Shown in pieces: positions 10,033 to 22,000 of a DNA stretch of 64,000 nucleotides. The translations under genes and the position numbers were made by a program. The stretch lies in NCBI GenBank assembly GCA_904066235.2, contig CAJFCV020000001.1, positions 10,039,291 to 10,103,290 of the forward strand, given 5' to 3'. This DNA is from Bursaphelenchus xylophilus (Eukaryota > Nematoda > Chromadorea > Rhabditida > Aphelenchoididae). Numbering within the stretch: the first letter of the stretch is position 1; every line of letters starts with the position of its first letter. The notes beneath the pieces were generated by a model that had not been told where the DNA came from, ran no database searches, and was given only the letters and a program-made list of their open reading frames with translations.

Positions 10033-13000
10033 TCAAATCCGGGTAAATAACGCAACCGCCGCCAGGACCCACTGATCTCTTTGGCCTTGGGAGCACGGGA
10101 CTTTCACTTGGCATACGAATTCCGTTCGGTTTGAGGCCACAAACAATGGGATTTCGGCGCTTTCTTCTTGACGATATGGCTCGGGTTCATCCTAAAAAAT
10201 AAAAAAAAAATCGTCCAATCTTGTCGAAAACATCCACCACACCCCAAAACTGATCCTACCATTCCAATCCACGCCACATGTATGACCGGAGCCGAAGAAA
10301 TCGCTGCAGAATTCTGGTCCACAGCCATTAAATGGCCTCCTCCCAGAACGGCGCCCTGAATTTTTAGTTGGCCAATCTGCATCGAGGGGGCTCTGGACTG
10401 TATTTTGGACAAGCTAGTGACGAATTGGAGTCTGTCCACGCCAAAATTTAGGTGTCTGAAAAAAATTTTTATATTGTAGTAGACTAAATCAACAAAAAAA
10501 AATTTTTTTGTTATTTTAAAACTACCGTACCCGCTGTAGCTCAACTAAAAAACTCTCTTCTTCAAATTTACAACACTTTCCACTCCAGAAACTGCCCAAA
10601 AACTGCCGTAATCCCCATAATTTCCTCGATTTTCCACCCACCTTGCACTATATTGCCTAAGGGCATTTAGTAAGGCTGTCGGCCGGAAAAGGTGATCCAA
10701 ATCTATAGGTTCGTTGAGCAGATCCTGTCCACTTATTGAGGTGCTCAACTTCTTGACCTTTCTGGCCTTATCGCACACCTTCTCCATGTACTGGTAACAA
10801 TCCTCGGGTCCCGGCCAGATTAGATCCCAATCCACCGGGGTTTGTTGGTCCAACAGTGTCTTCGCGGCTTGAACTGTCTTGGCAGTGGGGGCAAGCTTGC
10901 CGGCAAGGCCTTTTCGGATGTTGGTCAAGGTCGAATGGATCTTTTTTACCTAAAACAATATAAATTTGATACAAACATTTAAAAATAATGCTCCAGCAAA
11001 ACTATCGTCTAAATTTAGAATTCTAACAGCCTATAACTACTTACCAGTCCAATTCCAAAGTGCATCTCGGTGTTTAGCATATCAATAATTGGGTCAGTCG
11101 AGTCGGAATCCCTCAATTCTGCCTGAAGAAGGTCATTCTGTTGATGAAGCCGCTTCCAAAATGCCAGAACAGGTTGAAGTTTCTTTGCCCACTGACTGAA
11201 GGCTTCAAATGTCGATGATCGGCTATATTTCTGCATTGACCTGAGGGCATTTATTGTTTGCCGACTTTGTTCCAGTTCATAAGTCGCTCCAAGATTCTCG
11301 GGAAGGCCAAACATCGATGGTTTGTCCACTTCTGGTATCTGAAAAAGGCTGTAATTCATCCTCGAGACATTTCTGATACCAATTACATCGCTTTCCAGAC
11401 CTGAGTCAACTCTTTCCCTCGATGGGTCGAGTCTTTCCCTAGCGCCAGCACCGTAATACCCAGCTACTTACGGATGGTATCAATATTACTAAACTCGTGT
11501 GACATTCCTAACCTTATTCTTGACGAAATCCAGCCATTCGTTCATTGATTTAGCCTCGGGCATTCTAAGATTTGAATCCAGTTCCCCATCTCTACTCGTC
11601 ACCATTTTTTGGCTCAAAAACTTGTCCAAGTAGGCTGACAGTACGCCAATGTCGAGTTGATTCTCGATTCTTCCCCCATATATAGCGTCTTCCATAAATC
11701 CGCGGATCGCTTCCCAATTATAACCTAAACAATAAAAATATAAAAATTTACGTAAAGAACTTGCCATTCCTTGAACCCATCGCATCAAGGACCTGTCTGG
11801 CAACTCTCAAGTCGTTCGAATTGAACTCGTAAAACTTTAGCCATCCCTAAATTTCAAAAAAATCTTATCATGGATAGCATAACTTTACCTGTGGAATATA
11901 CGTCCTCCTTTCTTGGATGATAGCGTGGAACCACGCCAACAAGAATTGAGTCTTCAGTTCCAACTCCGATTTCCCACTATTTCCTTCCAACTCAATCCAT
12001 TGTTTCAAAGTCCCGCTAATATTGTGCTTGATTCCCGGAGGCGTTTCGTACGCAATCTTGAGTGCGTCTTGCAATGGAACCGCTGGGAATTGGTTGTCTG
12101 GCTCTGCACTCAGCCATAGACGGAAGGCCGGATTCGGAGATTTGCTGTGTAACTCCTGAAGTAAAATTATTGATTTTAATATCAGGCACAATATAAATTT
12201 CGCTTCAAAGGTAGTCGAAATTAGATGTGTTTTTTTGTGACCTAAACTTAGAAAAAAATAATATTGAAAAATAAAACTTACTGAGTGAATTCTGAGCAAG
12301 AAATCGGGTAATAAGTGGACATTATTCAAGTAGACCCATTCCCCCTTTTCCATTGCATTCCTCATCAATTCGATCGCTTCGTTCTGCCGCCTGTTCCCCA
12401 TGGCAAGTTCATGAAGCCTCCTTGGATCTTTCAACACTTTCTCAGCTACATCTCGGATCTCTTGACTGGGATCAGCACCAGTTCCGAGGATCAGCAATAT
12501 CGGCTGATTCGGTGGCAAAGATTCGGTTTGAACAACTTCCATGAGCTCATTGGACGGCGGATTAATCGACGGAACTTGCAGACTTCGCGTAACAAATGAC
12601 GTCATTGCGGTGGTTGCATTCTCCGGTTTCAAGATTGAGATCACAAGAACCTTCTGGAAATTTGACAGTTTCTGATCAATATGCCCCGGAAGCTGGCTAC
12701 TATTGTTCTGCAGAAAGTCTGTCCATGAAGATCGATCTTCCAAACCCAACTGTGAGTAGAGACTAGGAAGATAAGCTCGTAATTTCGCGACTTGTTGTTG
12801 AACCTCTTCGGACAGCCAAGAAGGTGCAGATCCAGTGTCCGAGACCGCTTCATCCACCAGGTTGCCGCAGAAAAAGTTCCACTCCTGCAAGAGGAAATCT
12901 TAGGCATGAATTTAGGTAATACACCTATCAAAGACGGCTGTCTTAGCCTTATTCTTCGCTGGTACCTAATACAACATCTAAAAACAGAAATAACAGTTCG

Positions 13001-16000
13001 AAACCCTTACCTTATCATCGAACAGTTTAGCGTGAACGACCTTCACAAACCGTAGAGCAAATGCCAGACGATCCTGTTTGTACAGAGCTCGGGAGACATA
13101 GTAAAAGGTGCTTTTGACCAATTCTTGATAGATAATATCAAGCTTGGCTTGGACATCGGTCGACGCCTAAAATTTAGAAGCTCACGACTTGATAGTCACT
13201 GAGACATCATGCTAATTACATCCTCCATGATCTAGATCTTTATTTTACAGCAATTTTGGGAATATAAAAACCCTGCAGTCTGCAAGCGCTTGTATACGAC
13301 GAAACGTGTTCGAGCAAAACGAAAAACTTACATTTCGGTTCTTTTGGAAGATCCTGTCGAACAATTGAAGCAGAACGCCCACATTGAAGTTGTACATGTG
13401 ATTGGTGAGGTAGAGGTCGTAGAAAGAGAAGTATAACATGCTGCATTTCTCGGAGAAGGGAAGATAAACCCGTTTTTGCTGGAAAAATTGATTTTTATCG
13501 GCAAAAACAGTATCCAAATGTTTTTGAGCACGTTTTTTACCTCATCGATTTCCTTGCGGACCTTCTCCAACGTAGCCAGCGACTCTTCCGCCTTCTCGGC
13601 ACTCTCTTTACTTTGATTTAGCGAGTCCAATAGTTGTCTATTCTCTAGCAAGCTTCCTTCGGATGAGGCTAGCTCCTAAAATAGGCGAATAACAAGTGGG
13701 ATGGAAAGATTTTGAGTTGTTGATGAGATAGCTTACATTAAGGAGGGTTTGTTCGATCTCAGCGAGTTGAATATTCAAAGTTTCGGCCTCACTTGACAGC
13801 TTGACTGATTGCTGTTCCAAATCGGGTCTTTCGCTGTTCAACGCGAGACTTAGGATCTGAAAACATTCATATGAATTACAGAGTCCACTGCCTGATTTAT
13901 GATCTTAACCTTTATTAAATAATAGATTCATAACCATTAAGAATGAGCTAAGGTTGTTTTAAAGGTAGTATAACATGAATGGGACATCAGAGATCATTTT
14001 TTGAGGTGAAGTTTGCGTAGATCCAACTCTACTTGGATCCAGAACACTCATGGCCTTTTCATTTTTCTATCAAAAAGATGTTAGACGCCGTGCCGCCATA
14101 GCTCAGTCGGTTAGAGCGTGGGTCTAATAAGCCCAAGGTCGCAGGTTCGACCCCTGCTGGCGGCAAATAACTTTTTGTTTTTTATTTTACTTGTTTTTAT
14201 TCCCGATAATATCTACCAGCCTTTATTTATAAGGGTCTAACCAGAGCGTACTTTACCCATATAGGCATCAAATTTCACATTATTTTAGTCAATTTACCTG
14301 CGAAGAAAGTCCAGCTAAAGTCGTTGAGAAATTGGTCATAACCACTGCATTCTTCACATAGCCCGGGGCAATTAGCTGTTCATTCCTCGTACAAACATAC
14401 AATTTGAAGTTTTCGTTGACATCGATTTGTTTCTCCCCAATCTGCACAACTTGTCTTGGGCCTTGAGAAAAGAACTCTTTCCTCAGCAAATTCACCAAAG
14501 CTGGGTCCAGATTGTAGATGTCGTCGATGATGATCACCTTCCCAAACCTCACTCCCAACTCTACTTGCGTCAAAAAGTCGTCCTGAGCGGTTTTGAGGAC
14601 CTGGCAATCTTTCCCTTGATGTAATTTGCTCAAGAATTTGCTGATGGCCCCACTCGAGTCGATTATGAATGGAGTTTCGGTGGAATTGAAGATTATGGCC
14701 GCGTTTTCGGCCGCCATTTTGGTCGAGGGTAGCCCCATCGTCTTCCATCTTTGTTGGTCCACTTCCAATGTTAGGAAAGCGACCGGATCAAAGGTCTTCA
14801 GGCCACACATTTCCAGCCAATTTTTGAAAACTTTCTCCCGATTATCGAAGGCTTCGATGCCAAGGAAGGTGGAGAATGCGGCACCGAGAGCACAGTGAAT
14901 ATCCATCTGAAGTTTTTGAGAGCATTTTTTGAAAAAAAATCTCAAAAAATAAGTCTTTTTTTGGAAAGTTACAATAAATCAGTGTCACTGATATTTCTAG
15001 ACTCGCTCTATCAGAAAGAAAAGAACATATTTAACCCTAATTGATCAGAAAATTCCCTTAGGGCCTCTTGATTTCCTTATCAAAATCAAATCGGAAGTGT
15101 GCCGCCATAGCTCAGTCGGTTAGAGCGTGGGTCTAATAAGCCCAAGGTCGCAGGTTCGACCCCTGCTGGCGGCAAATAACTGTTTGTTTTTTTTTTTGTT
15201 ACTAAAAAGTTATTTTTCGTCTAAAAATTTGCCTTTTCCTTTTACGCCTCAAAAAAAAATTCAAATTTTTGCCAAATTTAAAATTGTAATTTCCAATCAG
15301 TCTTACAAACTCCAATTCTCCCTCCAGACTCTGCATTTGCGTTTGCCATCGGCTGAATTCCCCTCCGAGCCTCTCGACCATTTGGCCGGCCACTTCGATG
15401 GCCGCTTGCTCCCGATCCAGATCGACTTTGATTTGCGTGGCCTCTTTCATGGACTCCTCGAACTCCTTTTTCAGAGTTTCTACTTGTTTGTCCACCGAGG
15501 TCAGCTGGCCCGACAAGCTTTTCATTTGTTTCTCAGTTTGAGCGAACTGCCTGAAAATTTTCAAAAATAAAAAAAAATCGAAAACATATTACTGCCCCCC
15601 ACTAAAAATCAATTTAAATGACTGTAAAAGGTGTCTGCTTACTTTAACAGAGCGTTTTTCTCATTTTCGAGTGGCTGAATCTTCTCCAAAATGGACGAAT
15701 ATTCGATGTTCGCCATGACCCAAGCGGCCAAAGGAGCGGCCGCAGCTGACGCGCGTTTGGCAACCTTCTCATCAAACGAATTCCTCTTCTCTGAGACAAC
15801 TTTCTGCACTCGTTTCCGCACATCTGAAGTCACATTTCGCGCGTCGAAGTTGATTATTTCGTCTTTGACCCCGTTTTTGGCCAAAAATCTGAAATTTTCT
15901 TCATTTTCAACAAATTTCTTTGTTCAAAATGCAAATATAGGTACATAAGAAAACTGGAAAACCGTATTTTACAACTACGATAAAATCTTGTTTCAAATAT

Positions 16001-19000
16001 TGACCTTCTCATCGAATCCCAGGAGTTGTCCAAGATGCCCATGAACAACAAAACGGCTTGGAGGATGTCTCGGATGGCGTCCGGTGGGGCCCGCAGACTT
16101 CGTATCTCGGACAAGCTCTCCGATTTTATCGATCCAACGGCTTTTCTGGCCTCCTAAAATCGGGAAGTCATCATTTCTTCCATTTCTACCCCAAACTTGG
16201 TCGATTTCCCCAATTTCTCGGCGATTTTCGATATGACATGGCTTAGCATTGGTGAGTTTATTGTCTATTCTACTCTACTCTGTTTGCTAAAACCGAAAAA
16301 ATATGGAGGAGACTTAGCAATGTTCGTATTTTACCCTTTTTTCCCAATTTTCCCTTATTTTTCAGAGATTCCTCATGATGACGTCATTTTGGCCCTATTA
16401 GCGTATGTATATACGATCTTCGTATGTCTAATAATAGTCTACATGATGTATTTGATCCTGAAAGCCGATATTTATGCGCCCGATCATGCCGCGATCAACT
16501 TGAATGACCATAATTTGGACGAGGAAGAGAATGCGATCAAGGTTTTGGAGTATTTGCTCCGGAAAAATCGTGATATTTCCGAAATTTTATGTCAGCATCG
16601 ATATACTTGAATAAAATGGAATGTAAAATACGGAGTACTGTCCATCCACTTCATAAAAATGTTGGTTTTGAGGAAAAAATTTGGAAAATCGCCAAATTTT
16701 AGACAAGAAAAATGTTTAAAAAATTATAAATTATAAAGAAGTAACAAATCTAAATGTAAAATACGGAGTATTGGGCGTCTACTTGCTACATAATACATGC
16801 ACTTTTCTCCAAAAAAATTTATAAAATTACCTTATTTTAGGCTGAAACAAGATAACAAGACAAAAATTTTTTAAACTATGGAAAAAAGAAATCTGAATGT
16901 AAAATACGGAATACTGAGCGTCTATTTGCTTTATAATAATAAATGTTTCCTCAAAAAACGACAAAATTACCTTATTTTAGACAAAAATAAATAAAATTAA
17001 TTAAAAAGTGTCACAAATTTGGTGCAAATCGCCATTTTAAGGCGTAAAATATGCCTCATATGACATACTCATTCACTACAATACCAATTCTGCCAACGTC
17101 AGCCCAAGAACTGGAAAAAATTATTCACTCTTATCCCAAAGTCATAATTTCTCCCAACCCTACCTTGAGCAACGGCTCCACATCCTTGAGTTGCTCCTCG
17201 ATCAGCTTCTTTTGCTCTTCAATGTGCTGACTTTCCTTTTCTGTGACCTGTCGGAGTTGTTCCATATCCGCTCTTTGTTCTTTGGCGCCCTAGAATGGCA
17301 TAAATCACAAGTGAAATGTCAAGGGAGGGGCTCAAAGTTCAATGCTCATATTTTCTTCAATTTTTGTTCATAGATTACATATAGGCCAGATATTAATTCC
17401 ACAGAATTTTAGTTGCCATTTTGCAGGTACAGCCGAGATATTCAACAAACTTTTTTCCGAGAGAGCACGGAAAATATGGAGAGCGGTCAGACATTTTTTT
17501 CTTTTTTGTATAAAAAATCAGCAAAAAAATTGATCTCTAGATAAAAAATTGTTATAAATGCTAACGCAAACCTACCGTCATGCTCTGAGTGATCATGGCC
17601 AGCGCGTTATCCGCTTCTTGCTGCTTTTCTGTCAATAATTTCGATTTCTTGGCCGCTTTTTTCTGCATCTTGGCCACTTGTTCCCTCGTTTCGTTCAGCT
17701 TATCCACCCCTGCTTTGAGTCGACGAAGCCTCTCATTCACCATGGTGGACTTTGACTTGTAAATTTGGATAAAATTCTGAACAAAAACCGAGAATTTGGG
17801 GAAAATCCGAGTAGTTGGGGGTGATTTATTGTAGAGATTGTAGAGTAAATCCGGGTGATCCGTGCGAACGGGGAGTTGCGCTTGCTCTAAGGACATTTTC
17901 ACCACCTTAACATCAAATATTTTTTTATATTACACTTAACTCTACCTGTTTCAAAGTCTCCGAATCGGGTTCAATTCGCCAAATCACAGAGCAAAATTTG
18001 TACAATGACGGGTTGGTTTGAAGTCTTTGCCCAAAATTTGATTGCTCGATGTCCAATATCACAATTACATGAAGATTTCGCTTGATTTCTGCAAAAATCA
18101 ACATAAAATTGAATCAAAACCGGAGGAAAAAAGGCTCTTTTGATTCCTCGAACGAACCAAGAGGGCCTAGGATGTGTGCCGCCATAGCTCAGTCGGTTAG
18201 AGCGTGGGTCTAATAAGCCCAAGGTCGCAGGTTCGACCCCTGCTGGCGGCAAATGAATCTTTTGGTTTTTACAGTACCACTGACATAAATAAAATATAAT
18301 TAACGATGTAATTTTATTCATTATGCATTTTTCCCCTTCAAAAGGCAATTTTTTGAAAGTTTTTCCCACTTTTTTCAAAAAAAAAAAATTTTAATTAAAA
18401 TGGCCCAAAGCCAAAATACGGTCAAAAATTCACTTACTATACGCAAAAAACTCCGCCAGCTCTCCATCAAAGCTATCAGCCGACGCTAACTCCCTCAATT
18501 GACCAGTCATTTGCTCAAATTCTTGCCCAGTAAACAATCCGGGTACCGTTCCCGTGGACAAAATCTGATTAATGTACTGCAGGGAAGTTTCTTCCAGAAT
18601 CTGACAATCTTCCAGGATAAAAACAGCAGGCTCTGACTCCAATGCCACATACGTGATGGCTTGTTTGAGATCGTTGCAAAAGTTTTTCAACGAATAATTC
18701 GATGAGACTTTTGGGGAGAAAATCCGAAGTCCATGAAGGTGGGAGATCAAGGAAGCGGCTGCCCGGTTCATACGATCCGAATATCCGGCCATAAAAATAT
18801 GCCCTCCAGAGAGGGTTAGAGTCCGATCCAATGAGAGGCAAAGGGCAAGGAGATCTTCGGAGAGGACGTATGGAAATGAGGAAACTTCGAATTCTGAAAA
18901 AATAAAGGTAGTGTAATATAAAATGAATTATGTTTTACAGAGAAGATAGGTAATTTTAAGTAGTAAAAAATCTTTTTTGCTATTTATTTTATAATTCATT

Positions 19001-22000
19001 TTTTCATTTTCCGCAAATTTAAAAAAAGAGATTTCTTGAATTTAAAATTCGTAAAAATCAAACGTTTCTGCACAACGCGATTTAAAAATTTTCATAGCGC
19101 TATAGAAAGCGCTAAGCTGCATGCCAAATTAAACTTTTCGAAACTAATTTTCCTTTATCCCGGCTATTTCTGCATAACGCTGTTCAAAATTTTCAACAGC
19201 GCTTCAGAGAATTCTGAACCTAATTTTAGCAAAATTTCAGCAAAAACAAAAAAATTTTTTTTAATTCGATTTTTGCTTACCAAATCGATTGATGCCCTTG
19301 TTCAATTGCGCAATATACTCCTGTTTTTGGATGGATTCCAAGGGTTTCCCCATAACTGCTTGTCTCCATTGAAAAGCGCCTGGAATCGGGGCGAAAATGC
19401 TCTCCTTTCCGATGCGGAAAGTCTCGTTTATGATGTGCTGACACTCGTTCCGATGGTCGAAATTGATTAATCGATCCACAAAAATGCAATTCGCTTCGAA
19501 GGCGCTGGCCAAGGGCAGTAAAGTTGCGATATTTTCAGCTAAAAAATAAAAAAAATTAAATCAAAAAATTTTTTTTTTAATACTAACCTGTAAATCCATA
19601 TCTCATGAAGGATAATATCCAATTGATCAGATCTCGGGTTGAAAAATCGTAATGAGTTTGCGTGGCGGCCGCTAACTGGTCTTTGATCCGTTTGTAAGTC
19701 TGGACTAGAGATGCGGCGAAGGCTTCGACTCGAGAAGAGGAGCCGAGTTGGTCCTAAAATACATTTAGTTAAACTTCTTGTTCAAATCACCCCTAATTTT
19801 CCCTTTTTAGAACCCAAAATAACTTTACAGCAACCCATTGCTATCGCGCTGTGCAAAAAATCGAATTTTATTTTTTGCACAGTGCGATTTTATAAAAAAA
19901 AAGTTACGCACAGTGCACAAATTTTATAAAAATTTTTGCTCCGGACTTCCGGAAAGTCGCTGGACTGATTTTTAGCGTTTGCACTGTGCGAAAAAAGCCA
20001 GGGTGCGAGCGACAACCGAAAAAAGCCGACTTGCACTGTGCAAAAAGGGAAAAAATTGCACAGTGCAAAGAAAAGTTTTGTTTTCGCACGGTGCGGCGTG
20101 TCGCTGGACTGATTTTCGGCGTTTGCACTGTGCGAAAAAAGTCAGGGTGCGAGCGACGATCGAAAAAAGCCGACTTGCACGGTGCAAAAAGGAAAAAATT
20201 GCACAGTGCAAAGAAAACTTTTGTTTTCGCACGGTGCGGAGTGTCGCCAATCTCGGTCCAGCGACTTTCCGGACGTTCCATTACCGCACCGTGCAATCAA
20301 ACTTTTTCACCGCACAGTGCAAAAAAATTCTTTGATCGAAACAATTTTTACCATAAAAATTATAAAACATAAGGGTCAAATTTGAGACAAGCGCCCTCTA
20401 GACACTAATTATGTTATCCCATCTCATCAAATCCACCAATCCCCATAAAAGTTATATTATCCATGCCTTCTTACCCCAATAATCGGTTGCAAATAAGCCG
20501 ACGCCAACACAATCAACTCCTCATCCACTGGAGGGTCCATGAACATCAATTTGGAAGAGCAAATAAACCTCGGTGGGATCAGCGAACGTCCAGCTGACGG
20601 GGGATGAGCAAAAGTGCAGACTAATTGAACGTTCTCCAGGAAAGTCCAATCATTATTCGAATCATAGAAGCCATGGTAATGCAGGACATCTTCGAGAAAG
20701 GAGATGGTCATTGAGCTTCCGTACTTGTCTTGTTGGATCAGATCTATTGATTTTAGATACACAATCAGATGGTCTTTGTCTTTCGGCCGAAGAGAACGAC
20801 CCGCGGCCGATTGGGTTTGGACGCAGTTGCGGGTGAGGAGGTCCATTATGTCCAACGCACTGAAATTTAGAGGTAATTTTATTTGTAAGGTGGTTATTTT
20901 TAGGACTTTGCCATTTTATACGATGAAAAGTGTTTGAGCAGTCAAAAATGCCAAAATCTTTAAAACTGACGTCATAAATTATCCAAATTTAGGCTTGGTA
21001 ATCATTACTGGCCATAAAATTTTCACGAAAACAATTTTTTTCGATTTCGCTCAAAATAGCGGAATTTGACCATTTTATACGACGAAAGGCGTCTAAATTG
21101 GTAAGAGTGCTATTTCCTTGAACAGGAAACAAAAATTCGTCAGTGCGTATTTTAAAATTACAGTAAACCTCATACAGGGCATAACTAGTTTGTTTTCGGC
21201 TTAACAATGCAATTTTATACGATGAAATATGTCCAATTATGTAAAACTACGCCCTGAAGTCGACATAAACCTCAAAACAACCCGTAACGGCCTTCCTCAA
21301 CCTGAATACAGCCCTTTCTCACCTTGTTCTCGCTCCACAATTCAGTCTGACGAGTGCACTTTTGTAATGTTCAGCAAAAGATCCCCTCAACAGCTGATCT
21401 TTCCCGCTTCCATCGGGGCCCAAAACACAAAACGACTCTCGATTTTCCTCCTGCAACCATTTGGCCACAGTATCCCGGGCAATCTTCATTCTAGCCGTCA
21501 AGATTGTAGGTCTTTTCTCTTCGTATTTCATGTCGTTCAAGGTGACATTGGTGTAAGAGTCGTCGGAGAATGATTGCAAAGACATGGATTGTTTGTCATA
21601 ATGGACGTTCAGGGGATTGGCGGGGTTGGGGAGGTGCTGTCCTTGAAATACGACCTAAAATAAGTCAGAATTGGATTGTATTACACATGATAATACAAAT
21701 TCGAGTCTAGTGTAATATATGGATTGGAAATTTTTACGAAATTTTATGCAGAAACACCCAAAAATCGCTTTTTAATCCCAAAAAAATATTTTTTTCCAAA
21801 AAAACCAATTAAATTTTCTCGAAAACCCCCTTCATAACATCATATTTTGCAAAGTAAGATCCAAAATCGCCACCTACATCATTCGCCAGAGCTGTGAACG
21901 ACTCCATGCTGACATAAGGAAGTAATCCTCTGAGCAATCCAACCTTGAATTCGTCGATATTACTGGCATCATAGGTTTGGGAAACCACGTTTTCGACGAT

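Noticed and set aside
15127..15570. 147-codon plus frame
   Set aside because: Antisense of the dynein stalk exon 15307-15550, which reads as conserved coiled coil on minus.
19846..20325. Regularly spaced palindromes resembling a CRISPR array
   Set aside because: The repeat is only 9-10 bases, spacers vary in length and are AT-rich, there are no cas genes, and the host is clearly eukaryotic.
19979..20372. Overlapping 90-130-codon frames in three phases
   Set aside because: They are translations of the GCACAGTGC array and its tandem duplication, and are open in several frames on both strands.
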